The position numbers were made by a program, and so were the translations under genes. A stretch of DNA of 64,000 nt from Kosakonia sacchari (GTDB lineage: Bacteria > Pseudomonadota > Gammaproteobacteria > Enterobacterales > Enterobacteriaceae): positions 173,004 through 237,003 of the forward strand of contig FOAY01000006.1 in the NCBI GenBank assembly GCA_900109485.1, written 5' to 3'. Shown here piece by piece: positions 16,206-29,567 of the stretch; positions within the stretch are counted from its first letter, which is position 1, and every line of letters begins with the position of its first letter. The notes beneath the pieces are model-generated. The model was not told the origin of the DNA. It did not search any database and was given only the letters and a program-made list of their open reading frames with translations.

Positions 16206-17333
16206 TCAGAACTGATAAACCATACCTACAGCCACAACGTCATCGGTATTGACGCCAGCCGCTTCGGTGAATTTATCGTCATCGATCAGGTTAATTTTAT
16301 AATCGACGAACATATTGAAGTTTTTGTTGAAATAGTAAGTTGCACCCAGGTCAACATATTTTTCGATATCTTCATCACCGTAGCTAACACCGCTGGTATT
16401 GCTGCCGATTTTTTTGCCTTTCAGCGCGTTATACGCAACGAACGGCTGTAAGCCAAAGTCGAACTGATAGCTGGCATAGGCTTCAAAAATCTGCGATTCG
16501 TTAGCATAACCGAAAGTCTGCGTATCGCTGGATGAGCTACCGAAGCGTGAAGCGTTATAAGCCTGAGTAAACATGGCTGACAGATAAATACTGTTGGCGT
16601 CATATTTGATTGCGCCGGAATAGGCTTCAGCGCGTTTACCGCTGCCATAAATATTGGCCGTATCATTCTGTGCATTAGTACGATCGGCAGAACTCATCGC
16701 ACCGACAACGCTTACGCCTGCGCCAATGTTATATTCCAGCGACATACCGTAGCCGTCGCCATTCTGGCGCAGCACATTACGTCCGGCGCCAGATTCACCC
16801 GCGCCGTCATTTTTACCCTGATATTGCAGGGAGAAATTCAGACCATCCACCAGGCCGAAGAAATCCGTGTTGCGGTAAGTCAGCATGCCGTTACCACGGC
16901 TGAACATAAACTGATCGGAACCGTAGGTCATGCCATCGAACTCAGGCTGCATATCGGTATAACCCAGTGAGTCATACAAAACGCCTTTATTACGACCGTA
17001 ATCCAGTGAGCCATAATTGGCGAATTTTAAACCAGCAAAACCATAACGCGTACGCGGTGTATTGGTATCGCCTTCGGATTTATTGGCATCGATATGCATC
17101 TGCCACTGGCCGTAACCCGTGAGCTGGTCGTTGATTTTGGTTTCACCACGGAAGCCAAGACGCATATAAGTCTGGTCACCATCCCAGCCGCTATTATCAG
17201 AAAAATAATGTTCTGCTGAAATCAAACCATATAAGTCTAACTTATTACCATCTTTATTATAGATTTCCGCAGCCTGTACAGAAGAGCACAGCACCGCAGC
17301 AGAGACTAAAAGACTCAGTTGAGAAATTTTCAT
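16206..17333 (-). CDS. OmpC/OmpF-type general porin
   Basis: A 375-residue trimeric outer-membrane porin. The signal peptide ([20 protein letters not shown]) is followed by [15 protein letters not shown], as in OmpC, OmpF, PhoE and OmpN. The constriction-loop region is around [12 protein letters not shown] and the barrel ends in the required C-terminal Phe (VGMVYQF). Sixteen beta strands are expected. It lacks the typical PEFGGD loop-3 motif (here QPEFDG), so it is a minor paralogue rather than OmpC or OmpF themselves. It is transcribed alone. Confidence 0.9.
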   Translation of the reverse strand: MKISQLSLLVSAAVLCSSVQAAEIYNKDGNKLDLYGLISAEHYFSDNSGWDGDQTYMRLGFRGETKINDQLTGYGQWQMHIDANKSEGDTNTPRTRYGFAGLKFANYGSLDYGRNKGVLYDSLGYTDMQPEFDGMTYGSDQFMFSRGNGMLTYRNTDFFGLVDGLNFSLQYQGKNDGAGESGAGRNVLRQNGDGYGMSLEYNIGAGVSVVGAMSSADRTNAQNDTANIYGSGKRAEAYSGAIKYDANSIYLSAMFTQAYNASRFGSSSSDTQTFGYANESQIFEAYASYQFDFGLQPFVAYNALKGKKIGSNTSGVSYGDEDIEKYVDLGATYYFNKNFNMFVDYKINLIDDDKFTEAAGVNTDDVVAVGMVYQF

Positions 17334-18036
17334 ATAAATAAACCCTTAGAAATTGCCACTGTTTTTTAATAGCAACAAGAATCCGCCGCCATTTATGAAA
17401 ATGGTTCATGGTTAATTCAGGTTGTACCCCACTGTTTATCATCGGGGATCCGTTTCTGTAAATATGTAAATTGTTTTTAGCACAGATTGATAAATATTTA
17501 CGTTGATCCGGTTGAACTATTTTTTATCGCACATATCGATAATATTTTTGCGCCGTAGGTGGGGTAAGTTAACAGCGTTTTATTAACCTCATTGCATTTT
17601 TTAGTTGTCTATTGCTTATTTTTTAATATCCCCGGGGTATTCCCCGGGAGCTTTATTGGCAATATGTGCTTTTAAATTTGCAGGGTTAATCAGGTGGCTA
17701 TATTTGCTAGCCGCTAATAGCGGATATTTTATTTTCAAATATCCGCTGCTGCTGCATGGCTAAATATAGTTAATATGAGTAAGTAATTAAAATAGCAGCA
17801 AATAAAAAAGGCCGGAAATTCCGGCCGTTGGCTTGAAATGATTCATCGTCCTCATCGATGTTTCGCGTGCCGCCAGTTTTCGCCACCGCGTTCGATACGA
17901 GCGACATCTTGCAACCGCGCCGGTGAGCCGTCGCCGATGCGATGGTGCCTGCAAGCATCACAATAATCGCCAGCATCCTGGCAAGATGATGAAAAATTCG
18001 ATATCAAGCATTCTCAAAAGCAAAGGGCAGGCAGAA
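17334..18036. other. Long AT-rich intergenic region with stem-loops
   Basis: About 700 bases between the porin and an AraC-type gene. CCCGGGG/CCCCGGG forms a hairpin at 17631-17648. GCGGATATTT/AAATATCCGC with a 7-base loop lies at 17720-17746. A minus-strand terminator is at 17804-17826. No ORF is supported; one or more small RNAs are possible. Confidence 0.4.
17804..17826 (-). terminator. Minus-strand rho-independent terminator
   Basis: GGCCGG and CCGGCC enclose a 5-base loop (17810-17826), and six T follow on the minus strand. It lies about 210 bases after the stop of the AraC-type gene at 18037 and would end that transcript or a small RNA within its 3' region. Confidence 0.7.
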
Positions 18037-18393
18037 TCAAATTGGCGCGTGGAAGGTTTCTGTCTTGCCGTTTAGACGCCGAAAGCGGGAGGGCGGTAAA
18101 CAGTATTTTTTTGCAAAACTACGGGTGAACGACTGCTGCGAGTCGAAGCCATATTTCCACGAAATGGTGAGTATGCTTTCGTCACTCTGGATTAAATCGC
18201 GCGCCGCCATTTCCAGTTTTCTGTCGCGAATATAATTCGCCAGATTGGTGTTTTTTACCTGATAGAAAACGCGTTGCAGATGCCACTTTGAATAGCCGGA
18301 ACGCTGCGCCACATCTTCTATTTTCAACGGCTTATGAATATTGTTGTCAATCCAGATGAGTAATTCATCAATGATATGTTCGAGTTTGACCAC
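18037..18393 (-). CDS. MarA-like AraC-family regulator
   Basis: A 118-residue regulator with only the AraC DNA-binding region: GYSKWHLQRVFYQVKNTNLA and ISWKYGFDSQQSFTRSFAKK. It is similar throughout to 10784-11116 and to MarA, SoxS and RamA. It starts at GTG 18393. Its neighbour upstream on the same strand is a DUF1471 gene, a class often controlled by MarA-type activators. AT content is higher than in the other copy. Confidence 0.87.
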   Translation of the reverse strand: MVKLEHIIDELLIWIDNNIHKPLKIEDVAQRSGYSKWHLQRVFYQVKNTNLANYIRDRKLEMAARDLIQSDESILTISWKYGFDSQQSFTRSFAKKYCLPPSRFRRLNGKTETFHAPI

Positions 18394-18496
18394 TGAAGCA
18401 TCCTTTTTAGTAACCTTGATTTTTTGTCAATTACAATCCCGGTTGATTAAAATGCCAGACGTCTTCGGTGAATGAGCGGAGGGGATTGTCGTGCCG

Positions 18497-18751
18497 TTAT
18501 TTATAGATTTCGGCATCACCGTGCAGTTTATTATTGCCGGTTGTCGCTAATACCCGAAAAGCGCTCGCACCCTGCCGATCGGCTTTTTCGGCAAGCTGAT
18601 TCACCAGTTCATCCAGCGTCAGCGCATTGCTGACGGAGACCACGCCAATTCTTTGTTTGCCGCTACTGTCGCTAATTTGTTCGGCGGAAAAGGCCTGTTG
18701 TGTCGTGCCTAAAATAAATAGGGCAGCCGTGATAAAAGTAAAATTTTGCAT
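18497..18751 (-). CDS. DUF1471 (YhcN/BhsA-like) periplasmic protein
   Basis: An 84-residue exported protein. The signal peptide is FTFITAALFILGTTQQAFSA, followed by the DUF1471 core (KQRIGVVSVSNALTLDEL, GASAFRVLATTGNNKLHGDA). It is a paralogue of 15742-15996 with the same length and tail (IYK against LYK). It lies 103 bases upstream of the AraC-type gene in the same direction and may share its transcript. Confidence 0.82.
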   Translation of the reverse strand: MQNFTFITAALFILGTTQQAFSAEQISDSSGKQRIGVVSVSNALTLDELVNQLAEKADRQGASAFRVLATTGNNKLHGDAEIYK

Positions 18752-19005
18752 AAAAACCTCGTCAGTTTTGTGGGGGGTATTACTGCCATAACGATCGTGA
18801 TATTACCGTCTGGATGAGCACTGATTAAGAGGTGATTATTACTTGAGGTTATGAAGTAAATTCATTAAAGGTATTTTCAAAAGGTGTCTATAACATGAAA
18901 ACAAGTGATCTTCTTCGCAATTAGAGCCATTTTGCCGCACGATTCGTGAATTATGAACATATATTTAATGGCAGGCAGAGTGTAGCATAACCCGTCATGA
19001 CATAA

Positions 19006-19917
<912 letters not shown>

Positions 19918-20282
19918 ATCAGTCCGATGGCGCAGCACCGTCGGGCCTGCGGTTTACCGCATCGCCCTATCACGCTGAAAGATGCGGGTGGCGAGAAAAA
20001 ATATAAACCGGTTATTCATGCAATTATGCAGCATGTGTTTATGAGTGATACTCATAAATAAAAGCAGTGGCGAAATAATAGATGTAAGAAAATGAAATCT
20101 AACAGTAAGCTGACAGCGTGATGACATTGCGGTTAGCTGTGCATGCAATATTTCAATTGGTAAGAATAATAGCCTGAAGTGTTAAATCCCTTGTCGAAAT
20201 ATCAGCGTATGCTGACGCCGGGAGTTGCCTGAAAAGGAGTTCTGCACATAAAAATTAACGTTGGGAATAGCGCATAAAATCA
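19918..20282. other. Intergenic region with REP-like hairpin
   Basis: 365 bases between the two LysR genes. CCGATGG...CCGTCGG at 19924-19944 is a REP-like stem followed by GGCCTGCGG. The rest is AT-rich and probably carries the promoter of the second LysR gene. No ORF is supported. Confidence 0.45.
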
Positions 20283-21179
20283 ATGCTACGAGAGAATATT
20301 GTCAATCTATTATCCTTTATTGAAGTGGCTCGTGAGTGCAGTTTTACGAAAGCGGCGGCAAGACTCGGCGTTACCCAATCGACGTTAAGTCATTCGGTGA
20401 AAACGCTGGAGGAGCGTCTGGGGGTGAAGTTGCTGATCCGCACCACGCGTAATGTCGCGCCAACGGAGGCTGGCGAACAGTTGCTGAATATCCTTGTTCC
20501 GCGTCTGGGGGAAATTGATGAAAAGCTTAACGATCTGGCGAGTAATAACAGTTTGCCGGTGGGGAATATTCGCATTGCCACCAGCGAACATGCTGCAGAC
20601 GCTTATTTATGGCCAAAGGTAAAAGAATTTCTGGCGGCCTGGCCAAAAATTAATGTCGAACTGTTTATCGACAATGGTTTTAATAATATTGTCGCTGAAC
20701 GTTTTGATGCTGGCGTCAGGCTGGGAGAATTCATTGAAAAAGATATGGTTGCGGCACGCATCAGCCCTGATTTTCGCATGAAGGTCGTTGGTTCTGCCGA
20801 CTATTTTTCACAGCATTCCGCGCCTGCGACACCGGATGATTTATATCAGCATGAGTGTATTAATTTTCGCCTCTCGACGAGCGGAGGTATCTATTGCTGG
20901 GAATTTGCCAGGGCCGGGCAGGAAATAAAAGTTAAAGTGAAAGGGCGATTTATTGTCAATACCGTGAGGCAGTGCGTTGAAGCGGCAAGCGCCGGGCTTG
21001 GTCTGGCTTATGTGCCTGAGGATCTGGTTAACGATGCGCTGGCATCTGGCGAATTGGTACAGGTGTTAGAGGAGTGGTGCCCGGTTATTCCCGGTTATTT
21101 TCTCTATTACCCGAACCGGCAACAGCACAGTAATGCCTTCCATTTATTTATTGAAGCCGTGCGTCGCCATCCGCTTTGA
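20283..21179 (+). CDS. LysR-family regulator, second of a tandem pair
   Basis: A 298-residue paralogue of the preceding LysR gene with matching helix-turn-helix (SFTKAAARLGVTQSTLSHSV) and effector segment (AERFDAGVRLGEFIEKDMVA). ATG 20283 is used; the ribosome site is weak. Its last 32 bases overlap the convergent winged-helix gene. Two neighbouring paralogues with the same domain boundaries suggest duplication with changed ligand or operator. Targets are unknown. Confidence 0.9.
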   Translation: MLRENIVNLLSFIEVARECSFTKAAARLGVTQSTLSHSVKTLEERLGVKLLIRTTRNVAPTEAGEQLLNILVPRLGEIDEKLNDLASNNSLPVGNIRIATSEHAADAYLWPKVKEFLAAWPKINVELFIDNGFNNIVAERFDAGVRLGEFIEKDMVAARISPDFRMKVVGSADYFSQHSAPATPDDLYQHECINFRLSTSGGIYCWEFARAGQEIKVKVKGRFIVNTVRQCVEAASAGLGLAYVPEDLVNDALASGELVQVLEEWCPVIPGYFLYYPNRQQHSNAFHLFIEAVRRHPL

Positions 21180-21555
21180 AAAAACCTTCCCGACAATAAA
21201 GTTTAAGCACCATCTCATTCGGGATCATGTAACCTTTCCCCGCCACCCGCAGTATAAAATCTTCTGGTAAATCAAATTGCTCCAGCTTGCGCTTCAGGTT
21301 ATTCATTACCTGCCACAAACGCTGGCTGGAGCAGCGCAGGCCGTGATTTTCCCACACCTGGACCTGCAATGCTTTATCCGCCACCACGGTGCCAACCGCA
21401 TGACTTAACAGGTAGGTCAGCAAATTAGCCATTGTCAGCCGTAAACTGACGTTGCCTTCCGCAGCACCATAGCGGATAAGGCTTTTTTTAAACGGTAAAA
21501 ATTCTATGTCGCTATTTTTACCCAGGCGATAGCCATAAACAGTGAGTTTTTCCAT
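21148..21555 (-). CDS. Small winged-helix (CadC/ToxR-type) DNA-binding protein
   Basis: A 135-residue winged-helix protein: LTMANLLTYLLSHAVGTVV, then VWENHGLRCSSQRLWQVM, then FILRVAGKGYMIPNE. It is homologous to 9616-10008. The open frame extends to TTG 21597, but ATG 21555 gives the natural family N-terminus. Its 3' end overlaps the LysR gene by 32 bases on the opposite strand. Function is unknown; a small transcription factor without a sensor is likely. Confidence 0.68.
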   Translation of the reverse strand: MEKLTVYGYRLGKNSDIEFLPFKKSLIRYGAAEGNVSLRLTMANLLTYLLSHAVGTVVADKALQVQVWENHGLRCSSQRLWQVMNNLKRKLEQFDLPEDFILRVAGKGYMIPNEMVLKLYCREGFFKADGDARLQ

Positions 21556-21689
21556 CGTTTTAATCCAGAAGCACAGGGAAGAGGATGAAAAGCGCAAAAC
21601 GCCTCTTTTCCGTCTTCTCTGAAAAGGCGACCGCCGGAGGGAAAAACTTAAATTGTGGCGTAAAAAAACTTTCGTCTGTGGGCTGGTCC

Positions 21690-22925
21690 TCAGAGGCTGT
21701 CAGAAGGAATATCGTTGGTCCATTTGGTTGCCGCTTTAATCAGCTCCGCAATCATGCTGCGGTTGAAACCCAGACGGTGACCAAGGGCGCTGACCTCTTC
21801 CCACTGGTGCTGTTCGTAGAGTTCGATCAGGCGCAGGTAAGGGTACAACGCGCCTTTCTTTTCCCGCAGCGCCAGCATGACGTTGGCGGAAATATCGATC
21901 TGGCTTATCAGATCCGCCATCGGCATTTCAAAAATGCTGTCGAGTTGTGAAAAGAGACCGACGATAAACGCATCGTCTGCGGCGTGGCGGCTGATCGAGT
22001 GCGCCGACGCCAGTTCGCAAAACTTGGCGCGAATCAGGCTCTGGCGATAAATATCATCGGTCTCGTCTTTATTGACCGATGTCAGGCAGGAGACCAGCAC
22101 GAAGCGGCGCAGCTCATTGGTGCCGAGATAAAAAATAATGTCTTTTAACGACTGGCTGCGAATATGTTTAATGCCGCGGGCGTTAAAGACAATATTTTGC
22201 GCATAACGCATGATTTTGAACGACAGCGCCAGATCCTGCTTCAACAACGCTTCGATCTTATTGAAATCCGGCGAATCGGTATTCACCTCTTTCATCAGTT
22301 TCAGGGTGATGGCCTGATTTTGAATCAGCTTGTTGCCGGAGTGGATCACCGGCCTGCTGAAAAAATGGCCCTGAAACAGCGTGCAGCCCATATTTTTAAA
22401 GCACTCATACTCTTCCTGCGTTTCGACTTTTTCCGCCAGAAACACCGTATCTTTTAGTAAGGCACCTTTGTCTTTGATATAGCCGCTTATTTCTTCCGGC
22501 GTGTTTACCCGCACATCGAATTTAATGATGCTGATATAGGGGAGAAAGGCATTCCAGCCATCGCCAAGTTCGAAGTCGTCCAGCGCAATGCGAAAGCCGT
22601 GCGCAGAGAGCTGTTTTACCGTGTGCAGCAGCAGCGGCGTCGGTTTGGCCGTTTCAAGAATTTCCACAATCACTCTATCTTTCGGCAACGTTTCCGCCAT
22701 GCCCTGCACCAGCAATTCATAGGGGAAATTGACGAAAATAGCGCTGTACTCTTTCAGACGGCCCAGCGGCGCGCCGAGAAATTGTTCCACAATAATTTGA
22801 GCAGTCGCGTACTCCGGCGTTACATCGGGAAACCGGTTCGTCATACTGTCTCTGAACAACAACTCGTAACCGACTGTGTTCATATTTGCATCAAAAATCG
22901 CCTGGCGGGCGACAAAAGAGAACAT
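21690..22925 (-). CDS. EAL-HDOD protein (putative c-di-GMP phosphodiesterase)
   Basis: A 411-residue protein with an EAL domain (1-200) and a HDOD domain (about 205-395), the YuxH/CdgJ architecture. In place of EAL it reads YELLFR, but the Glu is kept, as are Asn in FVNF, Glu in VEIL, the Asp pair in ALDDFELG, Lys in IKFD, Glu in AEKVE and Gln in FQGHFFSRP. A working phosphodiesterase is therefore possible. ATG 22925 follows GGAG at good spacing; GTG 22937 is the alternative. It is transcribed alone. Relatives control motility or biofilm. Confidence 0.85.
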   Translation of the reverse strand: MFSFVARQAIFDANMNTVGYELLFRDSMTNRFPDVTPEYATAQIIVEQFLGAPLGRLKEYSAIFVNFPYELLVQGMAETLPKDRVIVEILETAKPTPLLLHTVKQLSAHGFRIALDDFELGDGWNAFLPYISIIKFDVRVNTPEEISGYIKDKGALLKDTVFLAEKVETQEEYECFKNMGCTLFQGHFFSRPVIHSGNKLIQNQAITLKLMKEVNTDSPDFNKIEALLKQDLALSFKIMRYAQNIVFNARGIKHIRSQSLKDIIFYLGTNELRRFVLVSCLTSVNKDETDDIYRQSLIRAKFCELASAHSISRHAADDAFIVGLFSQLDSIFEMPMADLISQIDISANVMLALREKKGALYPYLRLIELYEQHQWEEVSALGHRLGFNRSMIAELIKAATKWTNDIPSDSL

Positions 22926-23162
22926 GCGAAACTCCACTTACAGATGCCTGCAAATCTTTTAAAAGTCGGTAATGCGCGAGTTTGACCTGGTCAATCCCCG
23001 CCATTTTTCCGCAGGGTAAAATGGAAGCCTGGACGAAAACGGAAAAGACGCAAGTCGGAGCTGGGGAAGGCAGTGTCTTTTGTAAACTTCTGAGGAATTT
23101 AAGTCAAATTCAGAATGGCAGAATCATACAGTATTGCGATATTTATCGGCAACTGAGGCAAG

Positions 23163-23190
23163 AAAATAACCCGACGGCAGACAATCGGGC
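23163..23190 (-). terminator. Terminator of the pyrimidine degradation operon
   Basis: On the minus strand a CCCGA/TCGGG stem is followed by TTATTTTCT. It starts about 18 bases after the stop of the last gene of the operon. Confidence 0.6.
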
Positions 23191-23207
23191 TATTTCCTTT
23201 GCTGGCA

Positions 23208-24494
23208 TCAGTTATTGCGCGCCACCACACCGGCTTTTTCCAGCATCGCATGCAATAACACATTGGCACCGGCGCTCACCTGCTCTGGCGACGAATACTC
23301 AATTTCGTTATGGCTGATGCCGTCTTTGCAGGGAATAAAGATCATTCCGGTCGGTGCCAGCATGCTCATATATACGGCGTCATGCCCGGCGCCGGAAACA
23401 ATATCCATATGAGAATAACCTAATTGCTGCGCCGCCCGGCGTACAGCTTCCTTGCAATCGGCATGGAAGGGCGCTGCCGGGTACTGCGATACCTGGCGCA
23501 GAGCGATATCCAGCCCGCTTTTCTGCGCCGTTTGCTGGATAACGGCTTTTAGCGCTGCATCCATCTTATCGACCTCGGCATCGGTCATATTGCGAAAATC
23601 GATGGAGAAGGTAACGCTGCCCGGCACCACGTTACGGCTGTTAGGATGCACCTGCACCATGCCCACCGTTCCGCGTCCGTGCGGGGCAAACTGGTGGGCG
23701 ATGGCGATCACCTCCTGCATCAGGCCGGTTGCCACTTGCAGCGCATCTTTACGCATCGCCATTGGCGTTGGGCCAGCGTGTGACTCCATACCCGTCACCG
23801 TGCAGTCGTACCAGCGGATCCCCAGCACCGCCTGCACCACGCCGATGGCGACATCCTGCTCTTCCAGAATCGGCCCCTGCTCGATATGCGCTTCAAAATA
23901 GGCGCCAATCGGATGCTGGCCTGGCGTATGCTCGCCCGCATAGCCAATGTTGAACAGCTCATCGCGTACCGTTTTGCCTGCGGTATCGGTCGCCGCATAG
24001 GCCTGCTCCAGCGGAAAAATCCCGGCAAAGACGCCAGAACCCATCATCACCGGAACAAAACGCGAACCCTCTTCGTTAGTCCAGAACACCATCTCGACGG
24101 GGGCGTCGGTTTCAATGCCGTTGTCGTTGAGCGTGCGGATCACTTCCAGCGCGGATAACACGCCAAAGTTACCGTCGAATTTGCCGCCGGTCGGCTGGGT
24201 ATCGATATGGCTCCCGGCGACGATGGGCGGCAGGCTGTTATTCCGCCCGGCGCGGCGCATAAAGACATTGCCGATTTGGTCTATTTCCACTGACAGCCCG
24301 GCCGCTTTGCCCCAGCCGACCACCAAATCGCGCCCCTGGCGATCAAGGTCGGTGAGCGTCAGGCGACAACAGCCACCTTTTGGCGTCGCACCGATTTGCG
24401 CCAGATCCATCAGCGACTGCCACAGGCGCGGGCCATTAATACGCAGGTCGCCCGTCGCAACCACGGCGTCCGGCGCGGAGATCGTTTCACTCAT
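23208..24494 (-). CDS. Zn-dependent N-carbamoyl-beta-alanine/L-amino-acid amidohydrolase
   Basis: A 428-residue M20-family enzyme of the HyuC/AllC group. Metal ligands are seen in GSHIDTQPTGGKFDG, in EEGSRF, and in GAGHDAVYMS near the C-terminus; EAHIEQGP is also conserved. With dihydropyrimidinase next door the likely reaction is hydrolysis of N-carbamoyl-beta-alanine to beta-alanine, CO2 and ammonia (beta-ureidopropionase, PydC role). Allantoate amidohydrolase is the main alternative by sequence alone. It is the last gene of preT-preA-hydA-this, 15 bases after hydA, with GGGAG before ATG. Confidence 0.88.
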   Translation of the reverse strand: MSETISAPDAVVATGDLRINGPRLWQSLMDLAQIGATPKGGCCRLTLTDLDRQGRDLVVGWGKAAGLSVEIDQIGNVFMRRAGRNNSLPPIVAGSHIDTQPTGGKFDGNFGVLSALEVIRTLNDNGIETDAPVEMVFWTNEEGSRFVPVMMGSGVFAGIFPLEQAYAATDTAGKTVRDELFNIGYAGEHTPGQHPIGAYFEAHIEQGPILEEQDVAIGVVQAVLGIRWYDCTVTGMESHAGPTPMAMRKDALQVATGLMQEVIAIAHQFAPHGRGTVGMVQVHPNSRNVVPGSVTFSIDFRNMTDAEVDKMDAALKAVIQQTAQKSGLDIALRQVSQYPAAPFHADCKEAVRRAAQQLGYSHMDIVSGAGHDAVYMSMLAPTGMIFIPCKDGISHNEIEYSSPEQVSAGANVLLHAMLEKAGVVARNN

Positions 24495-24509
24495 CTTTTT
24501 TCTCCCAGG

Positions 24510-27280
<2,771 letters not shown>

Positions 27281-27288
<8 letters not shown>

Positions 27289-28672
27289 GAGAAGGCTCCT
27301 GGAAAAAGGTGGCATTGGCGGCATCGGCCTGCGAAATGGCGAGTGCCAGCAGGATGGAGCGGGCGGCGGCTTTGCCCTGTTTAACGGCATCGACGGTGAG
27401 ATCCAGCCCGCCGGCGCAGCAGTCGCCGCCGGCCCAGACGCCGGGCAGGGAGGTGCGTCCTTCCTCATCAACGGCGATGCGCCCGCCGCTTAACGCCACG
27501 CCCTGCGCCGGGCGCGGATCGTAGGTTTGCCCAATCGCTTTCAGCACCATATCCGCCGCCAGCGTGAAGGTTTCACCACCAGGCGTCAGCCCGGCGTCGG
27601 TCTGTTGCATCAGGGAAAAGGTCACGCCGGTTAAGTGGTTATCCTGCTGTTCAAAGCGCAGCGGCGCGGCGAGAAAGCGCAATGTGACGCCGCACGCTTT
27701 TGCCCACTGCTGCTCTTTCAGGGAGGCTTTCATCTGGCTTTCGCCACGGCGGTAAACCAGGGTGACTTCGCGCGCGCCAAGCTTTTTCGCCTGTACGGCA
27801 GCATCCACCGCGGTCATCCCGCCGCCAATCACCACCACATTGCGGCCCACCGGCATCTGGCTGAGATCGGCGCACTGGCGCAGCTCGGCAATAAACTCGA
27901 CGGCTTCGCGCACGCCGTGCGGCTCTGGCGTGTCGCTGTCGAGCGCATTCACGCCCGCTAAACCGGTGCCAAGGAATACCGCGTCATACTCTGCGCGCAG
28001 TTGCGCCAGCGTGAAGTGCTGGCCCAGCGTTTTGCTGCAATGCAGGGTGATGCCGCCCACCGACAGCAGCCACGCCACTTCCTGCGCCGGAAAATCCCCG
28101 GTCACTTTGTAACGGGCCAGGCCGTATTCGTTCAGGCCACCGGCTTTCGCACGGGCATCAAACAGGTCAATCTTATGCCCGGCGAGCGCCAGCGCATGTG
28201 CCACCGTCAGCCCGGCAGGCCCGGCGCCGACAATTGCCACGCGTTTGCCGCTGCTGGCGGCGCGGGTAAACAGCGGTTTGCCGGGGGCGGCGAAAAAGCG
28301 ATCGGTGGCGTAGCGCTGCAAACGGGCGATATCCAGTGGACGACCGTCCTGCGCATTACGTACGCAGGCCTGTTCGCAAAGGGTTTCAGTCGGGCAGACG
28401 CGTGAGCAGGTGCCGCCAAGAATATTGGCCCGCAGGATCACTTCCGCCGCGCCGCGATCGTTACTCTGCGCAATGCGCTGAATAAAGCTCGGCACATCGA
28501 TCTCCGCCGGGCAGGCGCGGGTGCAGGGGGCATCAAAGCAGTAGTAGCAGCGTTCCGCTTCCAGCACCGCCTGGGTGGAAGAGATCGCGGGGTCGCCATC
28601 GCTGAACGCACGGGCATACTCCGCGGGCGTCAGCCGACCGGGGCAGATCCCCGGCGTATCGAGTGTGTTCAT
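27281..28672 (-). CDS. preT: Dihydropyrimidine dehydrogenase subunit PreT
   Basis: A 463-residue flavin subunit that passes electrons from NAD(P)H to PreA. The N-terminal cysteine-rich part binds iron-sulfur clusters (CYYCFDAPCTRACP and GGTCSRVCPTETLCEQAC). Two Rossmann folds follow (VAIVGAGPAGLTVAHAL; VVVIGGGMTAVDAAVQ), and the C-terminal GGDCCAGGLDLTVDAVKQG binds FAD. Two ATGs are adjacent. AGGAGG is only one base from the first, so 28672 is preferred. It is the first gene of the four-gene degradation operon. Confidence 0.95.
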
Positions 28673-28723
28673 CATGCCTCCTGAATAATCCTGACCAGAT
28701 GGTTAAGTTTTCACAAATAGCCA

Positions 28724-28739
28724 TGCGATTTGTATGCCA
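28724..28739 (-). promoter_or_regulatory. Sigma-54-like promoter of preT-preA-hydA
   Basis: On the minus strand TGGCATACAAATCGCA has the -24 GG and -12 GC at the required spacing (consensus TGGCAC-N5-TTGCA, two mismatches). It would start transcription about 40 bases before preT. Confidence 0.5.
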
Positions 28740-28822
28740 TCTTGACGCGAATGGCAGCAGGGCAGGAGAAATCAGCGGTTCAGGGATCTTCAGGATCGAT
28801 TGCACTAAAATGATCGTCGCAT

Positions 28823-28873
28823 TTTGGTGCATTTCGCACCAAATTTGCCGATTATTGCTGCATTTAGCAGCAA
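28823..28873. promoter_or_regulatory. Paired inverted repeats upstream of preT
   Basis: TTTGGTGC-ATTTC-GCACCAAA (28823-28843) and TTGCTGC-ATTTA-GCAGCAA (28855-28873) share the same arrangement, a 5-base centre and nearly the same arms. Their centres are 31 bases apart, three helical turns. They lie 85-135 bases upstream of the sigma-54-like promoter. They may bind the RutR-like protein encoded alongside, or an activator. Confidence 0.55.
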
Positions 28874-28878
28874 GAAGG

Positions 28879-29526
28879 TTATTCCAGCCCGCAGATACGC
28901 CAGACGGCGCTCAGCACATGCTGCGTGGCGCGCGCCTGCATCGTGTCGCTGTGGGCATCTTCGCCGCAGACGGCTTCCACCTGGATATCGAAATCGGCAT
29001 AGGTTTGCGTCATCGACCAGACGGTAAAGAAGAAGTGCGTGGTATCCAGCGCGCGCATTTTACCGGCGGCAATCCAGCCATCGAGGATGCGTGCTTTCTC
29101 TTCCACCAGTTGGCGCAGTTCGCTTTTCAGTAACGGATGCACGACTTGCGCGCCTTGCAGGATCTCGTTGGCAAAGAGTTTGGAGGCTTCCGGGCGGCTG
29201 AAACTGAAGTGGATTTTGCGCCCGACATACTCCGCCAGCGCGCTTTTTGGCTCGGCGCTGGCGCAGATCCCCTCCAGCGGCGACAGCCAGTCGTGGAGAA
29301 TGTTTTCCAGCACCCGCAGGTAGAGATTGTGTTTGTTACCAAAGTAGTAGTGCAGATTGGCTTTCGGCAGACCTGCGGCGTCGGCAATCTGTTGCATCGT
29401 CGCGCCGCGAAAGCCGTAGCGGGCAAACACGCGCTCCGCCGCTGGCAGGATAATGGCCTCGTTATCCTGACGAATGCGTCCCTTATCGGGTGACTCCACC
29501 ACGCCGTGGAGAAGAACCTCATTCAT
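28879..29526 (-). CDS. RutR-like TetR-family regulator
   Basis: A 215-residue TetR-family protein. The helix-turn-helix lies at about residues 43-64 (TMQQIADAAGLPKANLHYYF) and the ligand domain resembles RutR, the uracil/thymine-sensing repressor of E. coli (LFANEILQGA, VWSMTQTYADFDIQVEAV). It is 41 bases after the binding-protein gene, probably the last gene of the importer transcript, and just upstream of preT. It is the natural candidate for sensing uracil or an intermediate. Confidence 0.87.
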   Translation of the reverse strand: MNEVLLHGVVESPDKGRIRQDNEAIILPAAERVFARYGFRGATMQQIADAAGLPKANLHYYFGNKHNLYLRVLENILHDWLSPLEGICASAEPKSALAEYVGRKIHFSFSRPEASKLFANEILQGAQVVHPLLKSELRQLVEEKARILDGWIAAGKMRALDTTHFFFTVWSMTQTYADFDIQVEAVCGEDAHSDTMQARATQHVLSAVWRICGLE

Positions 29527-29567
29527 AGTGTACTCCGTGAGAAAACCGCCCTCCCTGGCGGCGGGGG

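Noticed and set aside
17770..17976. 68-codon minus-strand ORF with a hydrophobic start
   Set aside because: It reads through the strong terminator at 17804-17826 and lacks a good ribosome site, so it is more likely an accidental frame in a 3' region.
27289..27471. 61-codon N-terminal extension of PreA
   Set aside because: It lies within preT in another frame, and ATG 27288 has AGGAG and the family N-terminus.
28800..28843. NtrC sites (TGCAC...GGTGCA) upstream of preT
   Set aside because: Half-sites such as TGCACTAAAATG and GGTGCA are present, but no 17-base match has both halves at the right spacing, so only an unassigned inverted repeat is reported.
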